Both the position numbers and the translations under genes were made by a program. From Bacteroidota bacterium (GTDB lineage: Bacteria > Bacteroidota > Bacteroidia > Flavobacteriales > Weeksellaceae), in NCBI GenBank assembly GCA_018902795.1, contig JAHIQD010000002.1, forward strand, positions 248,001 to 312,000: a stretch of DNA of 64,000 bases, read 5' to 3'. Below are positions 34,602-43,564 of the stretch, piece by piece (the stretch's first letter is position 1; every line of letters begins with the position of its first letter). The notes beneath the pieces were generated by a model. That model did not search any database and was not told the DNA's origin. It saw nothing but the letters and a program-made list of their open reading frames with translations.

Positions 34602-35218
34602 TTTCTGATAATTACATAAGAATTTTTTGCTCCCGGAACAGCACCTTTTACTACTAAAAGATTTTGTTCTTCATCTACTCTTAACACCTCAAGGTTCTGA
34701 ACGGTAACTTGCTTACCACCCATTCTACCTGCCATACGCATTCCTTTGAATACTCTTGACGGGTCGGAACCTGCACCGATAGAACCTGGGGCTCTTAATC
34801 TGTTGTGCTGTCCGTGAGTCGCTTGCATTACCCCACCGAAGTTGTGTCTTTTAACAACCCCCTGGAAACCTTTTCCTTTTGAAGTTCCTGTAACGTCAAC
34901 ATACTCGCCTTGCGCGAACAGATTAACTTTTACTTCATCTCCTACAGATAAGTTGTCTACGAATTCATGATAGAATTCTACCAACTTAGCTTTTGGAGCA
35001 GAACCAGCCTTTTTAAAATGGCCAGCTAACGCTTTACCAACGTTCTTTTCACTCTTGTCATCGAAACCAAGCTGAGCAGCTTTGTACCCATCTTTTTCTA
35101 CGGTTCTGACCTGTAAAACCGAGCAAGGACCTGCCTGAATAACAGTACACGGCATGTTTTTGCCGTTCTCGTCAAACAAGGAAGTCATCCCGATTTTTTT
35201 ACCAATAATACCTGACAT
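34592..35218 (-). CDS. rplC: 50S ribosomal protein L3
   Basis: 208 residues. MSGIIGKKIGMTSLFDENGK at the start, GTSKGKGFQGVVKRHNFGG and RMAGRMGGKQVTVQNLEV in the body. It is the first gene of the truncated S10 transcription unit in this genome, with its own promoter and a leader of about 90 bases that includes a CTATTTC-A-GAAATAG stem. Confidence 0.98.
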   Translation of the reverse strand: MSGIIGKKIGMTSLFDENGKNMPCTVIQAGPCSVLQVRTVEKDGYKAAQLGFDDKSEKNVGKALAGHFKKAGSAPKAKLVEFYHEFVDNLSVGDEVKVNLFAQGEYVDVTGTSKGKGFQGVVKRHNFGGVMQATHGQHNRLRAPGSIGAGSDPSRVFKGMRMAGRMGGKQVTVQNLEVLRVDEEQNLLVVKGAVPGAKNSYVIIRKWN

Positions 35219-35314
35219 TGTTTATATATATTATTTAAAATTCACTATTATCAATCGAGGTTTAGGTGATTTCTATTTCTGAAATAGGCATACTTCTTCC
35301 CTAAATTGAGTGTG

Positions 35315-35345
35315 CAAATGTATGAAGTTTTTTTGAATTGACAAA
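35315..35345 (-). promoter_or_regulatory. Complete promoter of the rplC operon
   Basis: Minus strand: TTTG (35345-35342), 19 bases, TACATTTG (35322-35315). This is a full match to the Bacteroidota consensus and lies directly after the terminator of the preceding unit. Confidence 0.75.
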
Positions 35346-35376
35346 CAGGCAGTTAAAAATATTTTAATATTTAATG

Positions 35377-35402
35377 CAAAAAACCTCAGATACCCTGAAG
35401 TT
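35377..35402 (-). terminator. Terminator of the iron permease gene
   Basis: Minus strand ACTTCAG-loop-CTGAGGT followed by six T. It lies about 115 bases past the permease stop codon and just before the rplC promoter. Confidence 0.75.
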
Positions 35403-35517
35403 TTTGAAATGAACTGACTGTGAAACGGTTAATTATAATCTGTCGAATCTTCAACTTTAATAATTAGGTGACTGAAATTTAGTTAAAAAACTTTGGATTT
35501 CCAGAAAATGGAAAGAG

Positions 35518-36000
35518 CTATTTGTCTTCTTTTTTTATTTCCTCCTCGATCCTTCGGTTTCTCATTTTTAGCTCCTGATTGTCTTCGGCAGCATCGATGG
35601 AGTGAGACATATGGAGATCCTGATCCTTCTCGGCGAGCGATGACAGCTTTTCATAATATTTATGAAGTTTATCGAGTTCCTTTTCAGTCAAATCCTCGAT
35701 ATCGACGATTCTGTTGCTTGCTTTTTCATGGGCTGCTATCAGTTCATTCAGCTTAATCTGTATAGCTTTAGAATCTTTATTCTGCGCTTTCTGGATGAGA
35801 AAAACCATAAGAAAGGTAACGATAGTTGTACCTGTATTGATCACCATTTGCCAGGTTTCTGAAAATTTAAATATCGGACCTGTCGCTGCCCAGATAATTA
35901 CTAAAATTGTAGCACCGATGAAAGCCCCGGCGCTTCCGGTAAATTTACTTGCCCAATTCGCAAAATCGTCAAAAAAGCTTTTTTGTTGTTCAGTTCCCAT
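35518..36000 (-). CDS. Low-affinity iron permease family protein
   Basis: 160 residues from the ATG at 36000 (MGTEQQKSFFDDFANWASKF); seven more codons to 36021 are possible. Two membrane helices (AGAFIGATILVIIWAATGPIF and WQMVINTGTTIVTFLMVFLIQ) are joined by the conserved short loop, then comes IQIKLNELIAAHEKASNRIVDIEDL, the hallmark of PF04120. The rest is a charged, probably coiled-coil tail. Iron transport is assigned from the yeast-named family and is uncertain for bacteria. It interrupts rpsJ-rplC, with terminators on both sides. Confidence 0.8.
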   Translation of the reverse strand: MGTEQQKSFFDDFANWASKFTGSAGAFIGATILVIIWAATGPIFKFSETWQMVINTGTTIVTFLMVFLIQKAQNKDSKAIQIKLNELIAAHEKASNRIVDIEDLTEKELDKLHKYYEKLSSLAEKDQDLHMSHSIDAAEDNQELKMRNRRIEEEIKKEDK

Positions 36001-36210
36001 TTGTATTGATTTTAATTTCAATGTTTGTCAAAAACAAATACTGTGCTAAATTCAGTTTGGGAAGTTGACCGGAAAATTCATTATTGAAATCTGTGAAGGA
36101 AAACGGGGCTAACTTTTTTTATTGAATCAATTGTAAAACTTGAGGAGTAATATAAAATACTTAATTTTGAGGAGTGGGAACTGCCGAAATTCTAAGGTTA
36201 ATGATGATTA

Positions 36211-36474
36211 CTACTTCGTTTCAAAGAGGTAAAGTTTCATCTTTTTCCAGATTCTTAAGAATGCTGTAAATTCTTTTCCCGAAGCAATTATTATTGATCT
36301 ATATATGCCTTCCTCAATTTCAAAATTTTTATTTTTTTTCAATTTGAAGCATTCACTGGTGAAAGGCCAGTAGTGTTTAACAATACAATTCAGCTGATAT
36401 TAGTCAAAATGAGAATCTGAAAGAGTAGACATCCGCTCCGCAAAAACTCCATCATACATTGAATAAAAATCCAT
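36211..36474 (-). pseudogene. Possible decayed short gene with in-frame stop
   Basis: From ATG at 36474 the frame gives 24 residues (MDFYSMYDGVFAERMSTLSD...), a TAA, then in the same frame 62 more open codons to a TAG at 36211, containing VKHYWPFTSECFKLKK and GKEFTAFLRIWKKMKLYLF. The amino-acid mix is protein-like, but I recognise no family. It may be chance. Confidence 0.3.
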
Positions 36475-36496
36475 TAAATCTACAATAGTTTATTAG

Positions 36497-36540
36497 ATCT
36501 ATATTGGATCTATATTGGAGTTATATTGGAGTTGTAATGA
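36497..36540. repeat. 11-bp tandem repeat
   Basis: Four consecutive units: ATCTATATTGG twice, AGTTATATTGG, and a decayed AGTTGTAATGA. Confidence 0.85.
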
Positions 36541-36613
36541 CGAATCCTGCGACATGACCTTAAGGAATCACAGAGATGCTATTGATCAATTGCCGAACAG
36601 CCAGAGAACAACG

Positions 36614-36652
36614 CAAAAAAATTCCCTTTTCTTTCGAAAAGGGAATTTCTAT
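36614..36652 (-). terminator. rpsJ terminator
   Basis: AAATTCCCTTTTC and GAAAAGGGAATTT arms with a four-base loop, followed on the minus strand by a T-run. It ends the str operon after rpsJ, so rplC cannot depend on that transcript alone. Confidence 0.9.
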
Positions 36653-36671
36653 CATAGCAAAGTGCAAATTA

Positions 36672-36977
36672 TCACACTTTAATTTCTACGTCAACTCCTG
36701 AAGGAAGCTCTAATTTCATTAGGGCATCTACAGTTTTAGAAGAAGAAGAATAGATGTCCATCAGTCTTTTGTGAGCTGAAAGCTGGAACTGTTCTCTTGC
36801 TTTTTTGTTTACGTGCGGAGATCTCAATACTGTGAAGATTCTCTTGTTCGTTGGCAAAGGAATCGGGCCGTTTACAACAGCGCCAGTTGCTTTTACCGTT
36901 CTCACGATTTTCTCAGCAGATTTGTCTACCAAATTGTAATCGTAAGATTTTAATTTTATTCTGATTCTTTGTGACAT
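36672..36977 (-). CDS. rpsJ: 30S ribosomal protein S10
   Basis: 101 residues. MSQRIRIKLKSYDYNLVDKSAEKIV, split as usual between sheet and loop, and PLPTNKRIFTVLRSPHVNKKAREQF, which also contains the NusG/NusB-contact surface. Eighteen bases after fusA. It closes the str unit rather than opening the S10 operon as in E. coli. Confidence 0.98.
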   Translation of the reverse strand: MSQRIRIKLKSYDYNLVDKSAEKIVRTVKATGAVVNGPIPLPTNKRIFTVLRSPHVNKKAREQFQLSAHKRLMDIYSSSSKTVDALMKLELPSGVDVEIKV

Positions 36978-36995
36978 TTTAATCTAATTTAAATA

Positions 36996-39113
36996 TTAAC
37001 CTCTTGCTTTTTCGATTACAGATTCAGCTACGTTTGAAGGTGCTGCTTCGTATTTCTCGAATTCCATAGAAGATGTAGCTCTACCTGAAGATAAAGTTCT
37101 CAATGTAGTTACATAACCGAACATTTCAGAAAGAGGAACGAATCCTTTGATTACTTTCGCATTGTTACGGTCATCCATACCATTTACAGTACCTCTTCTT
37201 TTGTTAAGGTCACCTACGATATCACCCATGTATTCTTCTGGAGTTACCACTTCAATTTTCATGATTGGTTCCATGATTACAGGTTTTGCTTTTCTACCAG
37301 CTTCCTTGAAGCCCATTTTCGCAGCCAATTCGAAAGATAATGCATCAGAATCTACCGGGTGGAAAGATCCGTCTTTCAAAGTTACTTTGATTCCTTCGAT
37401 TTCGAAACCTGCTAAAGGACCATTCTTCATTGCTTCTTTGAAACCTTTTTCTACGGAAGGAATAAATTCTTTGGGAATGTTACCCCCTTTGATTTCGTTG
37501 ATGAATTCAAGACCTGGTTTGTTGTCATCAGCCGGAGCCAATTCGAACACGATATCAGCAAACTTACCTCTACCACCTGATTGTTTTTTGTAAACTTCTC
37601 TGTGGTTAGCAGACATTGTAAGGTTTTCTTTGTATTCTACCTGTGGCTGTCCCTGGTTAACTTCTACTTTAAACTCTCTTCTCATACGGTCAACAATAAT
37701 GTCGAGGTGAAGCTCACCCATACCGGAGATGATTGTCTGTCCTGAAGCTTCGTCAGTTTTAACCTGGAAAGTTGGATCTTCTTCAGCCAATTTTGCCAAA
37801 GCGTTACCCATTTTATCCTGGTCAGCTTTAGTCTTAGGTTCTACCGCGATACCGATTACAGGATCAGGGAATACCATAGATTCAAGAACAATAGGATGTT
37901 TCTCATCACAAAGGGTATCACCAGTTTTGATGGATTTAAATCCAACTGCTGCACCAATATCTCCTGCCTCGATATACTCTATCGGCTCCTGCTTGTTAGC
38001 ATGCATCTGGAAGATACGGGAGATTCTTTCTTTATTGTTTGATCTTGTGTTCAAAACGTAAGATCCAGCATCAAGTCTTCCTGAATAAGCTCTGAAGAAT
38101 GCAAGTCTTCCTACGAAAGGATCTGTTGCAATTTTAAAAGCTAATGCTGCGAAAGGCTCAGTAACTGAAGGTTTTCTTGAAATAGGCTCGTCTGTTCTTG
38201 GATCTGTACCATCGATTGCCTCCTTGTCCATTGGTGAAGGAAGATATCTACATACAGCATCAAGCATGAACTGTACTCCTTTGTTTTTGAATGAAGAACC
38301 ACATGTCATCGGAATGATGCTCATGTCCAGTGTAGCTGCTCTAAGTGCCGCGTGAACTTCTTCTTCGGTAATGGAATTTTCATCTTCCATAAACTTCTCC
38401 AGAAGGTTTTCGTCATACGCAGCGATTTCTTCAATCAGCTGTGCTCTGTACTGCTTCACTTCGTCAGCCATCTCAGCCGGGATCTCTACAATATCAAAGG
38501 TAGAACCGTGGTTTTCTTCGTGCCATACAATCGCACGGTTTTTCACTAAGTCTACAACACCTTTGAAATCAGCTTCATCACCGATTGGCAATACGATTGG
38601 AACGGCATTAGAACCAAGCATTTCTCTTACCTGCTTACAAACGTTCAGGAAGTCAGCTCCCTGTCTGTCCATCTTGTTTACGAATCCCATACGTGCAACT
38701 TTATAGTTGTCCGCAAGTCTCCAGTTGGTTTCAGACTGAGGCTCCACTCCGTCTACTGCAGAGAAAAGGAATACAAGTCCGTCAAGTACACGAAGTGAAC
38801 GGTTTACCTCTACGGTAAAGTCAACGTGTCCCGGTGTATCGATAATGTTGAAGTGATAATCTTTGGCTTCCGGAAGTGGCTTACCCTGCTCAGTTGGGAA
38901 TTTCCAATCTACAGTTACTGCTGCAGATGTAATGGTAATCCCTCTTTCAGCTTCCTGCTCCATCCAGTCGGTAGTAGCTCCACCTTCGTGAGTTTCACCA
39001 ATTTTGTGATTCTTTCCGGAATAAAATAAAATTCTTTCTGTAGTGGTGGTCTTCCCTGCATCAATGTGCGCAGCGATACCGATATTTCTTGTTAATTTAA
39101 GATCTCTTGCCAT
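36996..39113 (-). CDS. fusA: Elongation factor G
   Basis: 705-residue translocation GTPase. G1 is AAHIDAGKTTTTERIL, G3 DTPGHVDFTVEV and G4 NKMDRQGAD; the C-terminal domain V carries GDIVGDLNKRRG. Full-length and inside the str operon, so the housekeeping EF-G rather than a ribosome-protection paralogue. Six bases after rpsG. Confidence 0.98.
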   Translation of the reverse strand: MARDLKLTRNIGIAAHIDAGKTTTTERILFYSGKNHKIGETHEGGATTDWMEQEAERGITITSAAVTVDWKFPTEQGKPLPEAKDYHFNIIDTPGHVDFTVEVNRSLRVLDGLVFLFSAVDGVEPQSETNWRLADNYKVARMGFVNKMDRQGADFLNVCKQVREMLGSNAVPIVLPIGDEADFKGVVDLVKNRAIVWHEENHGSTFDIVEIPAEMADEVKQYRAQLIEEIAAYDENLLEKFMEDENSITEEEVHAALRAATLDMSIIPMTCGSSFKNKGVQFMLDAVCRYLPSPMDKEAIDGTDPRTDEPISRKPSVTEPFAALAFKIATDPFVGRLAFFRAYSGRLDAGSYVLNTRSNNKERISRIFQMHANKQEPIEYIEAGDIGAAVGFKSIKTGDTLCDEKHPIVLESMVFPDPVIGIAVEPKTKADQDKMGNALAKLAEEDPTFQVKTDEASGQTIISGMGELHLDIIVDRMRREFKVEVNQGQPQVEYKENLTMSANHREVYKKQSGGRGKFADIVFELAPADDNKPGLEFINEIKGGNIPKEFIPSVEKGFKEAMKNGPLAGFEIEGIKVTLKDGSFHPVDSDALSFELAAKMGFKEAGRKAKPVIMEPIMKIEVVTPEEYMGDIVGDLNKRRGTVNGMDDRNNAKVIKGFVPLSEMFGYVTTLRTLSSGRATSSMEFEKYEAAPSNVAESVIEKARG

Positions 39114-39119
39114 TTCAGA

Positions 39120-39596
39120 TTAGAATTTAAAGTGTGAAAATGCTTTGTTTGCTTCAGCCATTCTGTGAGTGTCTGTTTTCTTTTTGTAAGCAGCACCTTC
39201 TTCTTTTGCAGCAGCGATAACTTCAGCAGCCAATTTCTGAGCCATTGATTTATCGTTTCTTGCTTTAGAATATTTAATTAACCATTTCATTGCCATAGAA
39301 ATTTTTCTGTCAGCTCTGATTGGCATTGGAATTTGGAAGTTAGCACCACCGATTCTTCTTGAACGTACTTCTACGTGAGGCATTACGTTGGTTAAAGCAT
39401 CTTTCCATATTTCCAAAGAAGTTTTTTCGTTTTCTCCTTTTTTACTTTCTACAAGGTCTAAAGCATCATAGAAAATTTTGAATGCGATAGATTTTTTACC
39501 ATCCAGCATCAAATTGTTTACAAATCTCGTTACCAGCTGATCATTAAATTTAGGATCCGGTAACAACGGTCTTTTTTTCGCTTTCGTCTTTCTCAT
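39120..39596 (-). CDS. rpsG: 30S ribosomal protein S7
   Basis: 158 residues, primary binder of the 16S 3' domain. MRKTKAKKRPLLPDPKFNDQ, SRRIGGANFQIPMPIRADRK, and a C-terminus with AYKKKTDTHRMAEANKAF are typical. S7 represses the str operon in E. coli. Confidence 0.98.
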   Translation of the reverse strand: MRKTKAKKRPLLPDPKFNDQLVTRFVNNLMLDGKKSIAFKIFYDALDLVESKKGENEKTSLEIWKDALTNVMPHVEVRSRRIGGANFQIPMPIRADRKISMAMKWLIKYSKARNDKSMAQKLAAEVIAAAKEEGAAYKKKTDTHRMAEANKAFSHFKF

Positions 39597-39622
39597 TGTT
39601 TCGTTTCTTTAAAAATTAATGA

Positions 39623-40036
39623 TTACTTTTTCTTACCTTTAGCTGGTGCTGCAGCTGCCTGACCTGGTTTTGGTCTTTTAGCTCCGTACTTCGATCTTCT
39701 CTGTGTTCTGCCGGCTACTCCAGCGGTGTCCAAAGCTCCACGAACAATGTGATAACGTACTCCCGGTAGGTCTTTCACCCTTCCTCCGCGTACCAATACT
39801 ATCGAGTGCTCTTGAAGATTGTGTCCTTCGCCCGGGATATAAGCGTTGACTTCTTTACCGTTAGAAAGTCTTACCCTTGCAACTTTTCTAAGTGCAGAGT
39901 TAGGTTTCTTAGGTGTGGTAGTATATACTCTTGTACATACACCTCGTCTTTGTGGACAGGAATCAAGTGCAGCCGATTTACTCTTCTTGGTAAGTGCGAC
40001 TCTTCCTTTTCTAACTAATTGTTGAATAGTAGGCAT
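39623..40036 (-). CDS. rpsL: 30S ribosomal protein S12
   Basis: 137 residues at the decoding centre. The loops TTPKKPNSALRKV and GGRVKDLPGVRYH keep the Lys and Pro residues whose change gives streptomycin resistance, so the protein looks wild-type. A short Ala/Lys tail ends it. First gene of the str operon with a full promoter upstream. Confidence 0.98.
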   Translation of the reverse strand: MPTIQQLVRKGRVALTKKSKSAALDSCPQRRGVCTRVYTTTPKKPNSALRKVARVRLSNGKEVNAYIPGEGHNLQEHSIVLVRGGRVKDLPGVRYHIVRGALDTAGVAGRTQRRSKYGAKRPKPGQAAAAPAKGKKK

Positions 40037-40062
40037 TTAATTGCTTTTTATTTTAGGGTGCA

Positions 40063-40091
40063 AAACTAATGATTATTTTTTAATCTACAAA
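40063..40091 (-). promoter_or_regulatory. Complete promoter of the str operon
   Basis: Minus strand: TTTG (40091-40088), 17 bases, TAGTTTTG (40070-40063), matching the Bacteroidota consensus, about 27 bases before rpsL. Confidence 0.7.
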
Positions 40092-40150
40092 ACACAATTA
40101 TCTAATTTATAAGATTTTGCGATTTGCGTTTCATTATAATCATTTTAGTG

Positions 40151-41761
40151 TCATTTCCGATATCTATAAAACCACTGCTTTACATCACTATCGAGGTTAA
40201 ATTTGGAAAGATTCCGCTGAAGCGGCGCGACCTCTTCGGGTTTTAAAGCATAAAAAACAATCCTGCTGATAGCCGGCCCATACTGCGTGGAAGAAGTCCA
40301 TGACGAAACAGGAATCCAATTTGCGGGTGGATCTCCCGGAAACCATTCGGGGTAAATTACAGCGATTCCGCAATTTTTTTCTCTGGCGTAATCTGTAATA
40401 TATTTTTTGTTTTCTGTAATGTAACGTTCCCGCGAATGATGCTTATTATTAATTTTTATTGTTGCAATATCGGTACTTCCAAGACCCACCATATCCAACA
40501 ACTGCACATGACTGAAATAAGAAATTGCCCCAATATCATTAGCCAACGCTTTTTCTCCTTTGTAATATTCTGCCAGAAATCTGGACATTTCTATTTGCTG
40601 CTCACTGATACCTTTGCTTGAGTATTTCAGCGGTAAATGATGATAAATAAAACGGTATGCAGATACCATGATCACAACGGTCACGCTGCCAATCATTAAG
40701 AGGTTCGAAAAATTTATTTTTATGTTTTTGAATGAAAACTCTTTAAAAAATTCAGCAATAATCGGGATAATGACCAGCAACACAGCAATCATCAAGTAAT
40801 TCTCGTACCTATATTTCAAGAAAGCAAAAAGAGAATGCAGAATTGCCATCGAAACCACCGTTATGATTAATGTTTCATATTTAAAAAAAACAGTAATTTT
40901 TAACTTTCTGTATTTATTAAGTAAATAAACCAAAATAATTACGAACGGAAAAAAAAGACATTTATAAAAACTGGAATTGAATAAAATTCCCTTTTCCAGA
41001 ATATTCCATATACTATATAAAAAATGTTCATCTGAAGGATAACTTCCCTTTATCATGACAGAATTGGGAAAAAAATACCCCCCACTTTTTACAGAGATTA
41101 AGCCGAAAATCACAATGGGCAAAAAGCCTGTGATCAAAACCAACACCGATTTCCAAATTTCTTTTCTCAGCGAAAGTGCAAGAGCTAAACTCACTGTAAA
41201 AAACATGCTTTCAAACCTAATAATTGAAATGAAAAATACAACGGCCAGCATTTTCAAAAAGTCTCTTCGATCGAAATCAGAATTTGCGTTTTGATGAATA
41301 AGATAAACTGCAACAGCTATTAAGAACATGTGCAGCGTATGCTCCATACCCAATAAAGCAGAAAAATATAACATAGAAAAAGGAAGTAGCAATACAATTG
41401 CCCACTTCATCTCGCGCTCGCCATAATTTTCTTTGAAATATCTGTACACCATATATACAGTAAGGTATCCAAAAAAGATGTTGATAATTAACGGATAATA
41501 TTCCCAGTCTCCGAAGACTTTTACTAATGCAGAAAGCAACAATGTATATAATATGGAGGAAGAGGCGCTGTCAAAGCCAGTGGTGTTAACACTCCATATT
41601 CCATAATCTGCAAAATTCCTTGCTAAAGCTAAATGAATATACACATCATCAATAGGATAAATATAGCGATGACCTTCCGGCAACTGCGACCAACCTAGAA
41701 AAAAATAAAAACCAGTGACAATTGTGAAAATTAGTAAAAACGCATATAAATACTTCCTCAT
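40151..41761 (-). CDS. Polytopic membrane protein, GT-C glycosyltransferase-like
   Basis: 536 residues from MRKYLYAFLL; five more codons are possible. About ten or more hydrophobic helices. After the first helix comes the Asp pair IDDVYIHLALARN (about 38-39), the place where GT-C enzymes such as PMT and ArnT keep their acidic motif. The C-terminal 120 residues form a soluble domain (ANDIGAISYFSHVQLLDMVGLG). It probably transfers a sugar from a polyprenyl carrier, but the acceptor is unknown. It is divergent from the LRR gene, whose promoter region lies between them. Confidence 0.65.
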   Translation of the reverse strand: MRKYLYAFLLIFTIVTGFYFFLGWSQLPEGHRYIYPIDDVYIHLALARNFADYGIWSVNTTGFDSASSSILYTLLLSALVKVFGDWEYYPLIINIFFGYLTVYMVYRYFKENYGEREMKWAIVLLLPFSMLYFSALLGMEHTLHMFLIAVAVYLIHQNANSDFDRRDFLKMLAVVFFISIIRFESMFFTVSLALALSLRKEIWKSVLVLITGFLPIVIFGLISVKSGGYFFPNSVMIKGSYPSDEHFLYSIWNILEKGILFNSSFYKCLFFPFVIILVYLLNKYRKLKITVFFKYETLIITVVSMAILHSLFAFLKYRYENYLMIAVLLVIIPIIAEFFKEFSFKNIKINFSNLLMIGSVTVVIMVSAYRFIYHHLPLKYSSKGISEQQIEMSRFLAEYYKGEKALANDIGAISYFSHVQLLDMVGLGSTDIATIKINNKHHSRERYITENKKYITDYAREKNCGIAVIYPEWFPGDPPANWIPVSSWTSSTQYGPAISRIVFYALKPEEVAPLQRNLSKFNLDSDVKQWFYRYRK

Positions 41762-41805
41762 CGTGCAAATATGCAAAATTTAATTCCTTATTTCAACTTT
41801 TACTA

Positions 41806-41813
41806 TATATTTG
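41806..41813 (+). promoter_or_regulatory. -7 box (TATATTTG) of the LRR gene
   Basis: TATATTTG 23 bases before the ATG at 41837. It argues for that start and against an in-frame ATG at 41771. Confidence 0.55.
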
Positions 41814-41836
41814 TACTCCGAAAACACAAATATCTG

Positions 41837-43471
41837 ATGAAAAAAATTCTACTTTTTTTATTCTTTTCGCAATGCTGCTTTTCCCAACAATGGAGCATCT
41901 CATTTGCCGAAAGATCAGCACTTATAAGTATCTACAATTCTACTTCCGGTGAACAGCAGTGGAGCCAGAAATGGGACCTTACAAAAGATCCTAAAACCTG
42001 GTACGGAATCAAAATAAAAAACGGAAACGTTACTGAAATTAATCTTAGCGGGAATGCCCTGAAAGGCGGTTTTCCATCTTCAGTTTCCGGATTTTCAAAA
42101 CTTCAGAAACTGGATTTAAGTTCCAATCAGCTTTCCGGAGATATTTCGTCGGTGGTTTCTTCACTTACTAATCTGGTCCGTCTAGATATCAGCAATAACA
42201 GATTAACAGGTGATCCTACCGCTGCAATTCTGCCGCTTTCAAATCTTCAGGAAATTTCTGTCGGTAACAATCAGTTTATTTTTGCGGACATCAATACCTT
42301 TCTGCAGAATTTTCCTTCCCTAACAGTCCTGGATCTGTCGCATACCGGTTTAAATTCGGTTCCACAAAATATTTCAACGCTAACCAATTTAGAGTCACTG
42401 AACCTGAGCAATAATACGCTCTCACAAAATTTCAGCAAGTTGTCCCCGTTGATTAAACTCACACAACTTAATCTTTCAGGAAATCAGCTTACAAGAATTC
42501 CCACAGAACTTGCTTCCTTAACATCACTCACTTCTTTGGATGTTAGTCACAATTTATTTTCAACAAATTACGCAACAGTTTTAACCAGTCTAAAAAAACT
42601 AGAATGGCTATCTCTGGGAAGCAACCAAATCACAGGGTTCCCGGCTGAACTTACTCAGTTGAAAGATTTAATACACCTAAATATTTCTGATAATAAAATT
42701 TCAGGCGGTTTTGAAAGTTTATTGCCTTTAAAACAGCTGGAGCAAATCTATCTGGATAAAAATTTAATTGTAGGCAATTTTCCTCCGGCGCTTCTTCAGT
42801 TCGAAAAACTTCAGATGGTCTCGCTTACAGGAAATCAACTTTCCGGAGAAATTCCGGAAAACATTCCGGCACTTACATTTCTGGAAAATAACAGATTTAC
42901 AAAGCAGGAAATTAAAAACTTCATTCTTAGAGAAAAAGCACTGGCCGATTTCACTTACTCTCCACAACGTTATGATGAACCGAAAACGGTCTATGCATCT
43001 TTAGGCGGTTCAGCTTCTTTGCCGCAGGCGATTTCAGGGAATGATTATCAGTTTGCCTGGTTCAAAAATCTTGACCAAAAAACCACCGCGGCAGCAGAAA
43101 GTTATTACATCAGCAGTGTAGAGGAAGAAGATTACACTGATTATATCTGTGAAGCGTATATTTTCGAGAAATTACCACGCGAACTGATGGAAATTTCCTT
43201 TTTCAGAGAGCCTGTGACATTGGTTAAAGGTTTGGCAACTGCTGAAGTAAACCGGAATTTGGTTGTTTATCCTAATCCGGCGACAGATTTCATCAATATT
43301 AAGACTACAAAATTAGACATCGAAAAGGTATTTGTTTTCGATTTGAGCGGTAAACTTTTAGTTTCAGAAAAATCAAGAAGAATAAACATAAGCCATTTAC
43401 CTTCTGCAACTTATGTCATTTCAATTAAAACCTCTGATGGATTAAAATCTTTCAAATTCATCAAACAATAA
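41837..43471 (+). CDS. Secreted leucine-rich repeat protein with type IX sorting domain
   Basis: 544 residues beginning MKKILLFLFFSQCCFSQQWS, a Sec signal peptide. A plant-type LRR cap (ALISIYNSTSGEQQWSQKWD) is followed by about eleven LRRs (units such as LTSLTSLDVSHNLF and LKDLIHLNISDNKISG). A spacer follows, perhaps an Ig-like region near residues 400-470 (SLGGSASLPQAISGNDYQFAW). The C-terminal type A sorting domain starts at VVYPNPATDFINI and ends in FKFIKQ. Expected at the cell surface or in the medium through PorSS; the ligand is unknown. Confidence 0.88.
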   Translation: MKKILLFLFFSQCCFSQQWSISFAERSALISIYNSTSGEQQWSQKWDLTKDPKTWYGIKIKNGNVTEINLSGNALKGGFPSSVSGFSKLQKLDLSSNQLSGDISSVVSSLTNLVRLDISNNRLTGDPTAAILPLSNLQEISVGNNQFIFADINTFLQNFPSLTVLDLSHTGLNSVPQNISTLTNLESLNLSNNTLSQNFSKLSPLIKLTQLNLSGNQLTRIPTELASLTSLTSLDVSHNLFSTNYATVLTSLKKLEWLSLGSNQITGFPAELTQLKDLIHLNISDNKISGGFESLLPLKQLEQIYLDKNLIVGNFPPALLQFEKLQMVSLTGNQLSGEIPENIPALTFLENNRFTKQEIKNFILREKALADFTYSPQRYDEPKTVYASLGGSASLPQAISGNDYQFAWFKNLDQKTTAAAESYYISSVEEEDYTDYICEAYIFEKLPRELMEISFFREPVTLVKGLATAEVNRNLVVYPNPATDFINIKTTKLDIEKVFVFDLSGKLLVSEKSRRINISHLPSATYVISIKTSDGLKSFKFIKQ

Positions 43472-43495
43472 ATTCTATACTCACTTCATATTTAC

Positions 43496-43528
43496 AAAAA
43501 TCGTCTTTTCTGAGGCGATTTTTTGTTT
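43496..43528 (+). terminator. Terminator after the LRR gene
   Basis: AAATCGTC and GGCGATTT arms with a short loop, then TTTTG. The stem contains one G-U pair. Confidence 0.6.
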
Positions 43529-43536
43529 TGAATTTT

Positions 43537-43544
43537 TACATTTG
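43537..43544 (+). promoter_or_regulatory. -7 box (TACATTTG) of pncB
   Basis: TACATTTG matches TAnnTTTG, 20 bases before the pncB ATG. Confidence 0.5.
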
Positions 43545-43564
43545 TTAAAACATATTCTCCTGAA

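Larger units (their letters stand above)
36001..36671. other. Long spacer between rpsJ and the permease gene
   Basis: No intact gene in 671 bases. It holds a decayed reading frame (36211-36474), an 11-bp tandem repeat (36497-36540) and the rpsJ terminator (36614-36652). Base composition is more AT-rich than the ribosomal genes. Confidence 0.7.

Noticed and set aside
37147..37593. Plus-strand frame opposite fusA
   Set aside because: Shadow of the highly conserved EF-G sequence; Ser/Leu-rich composition expected from it.
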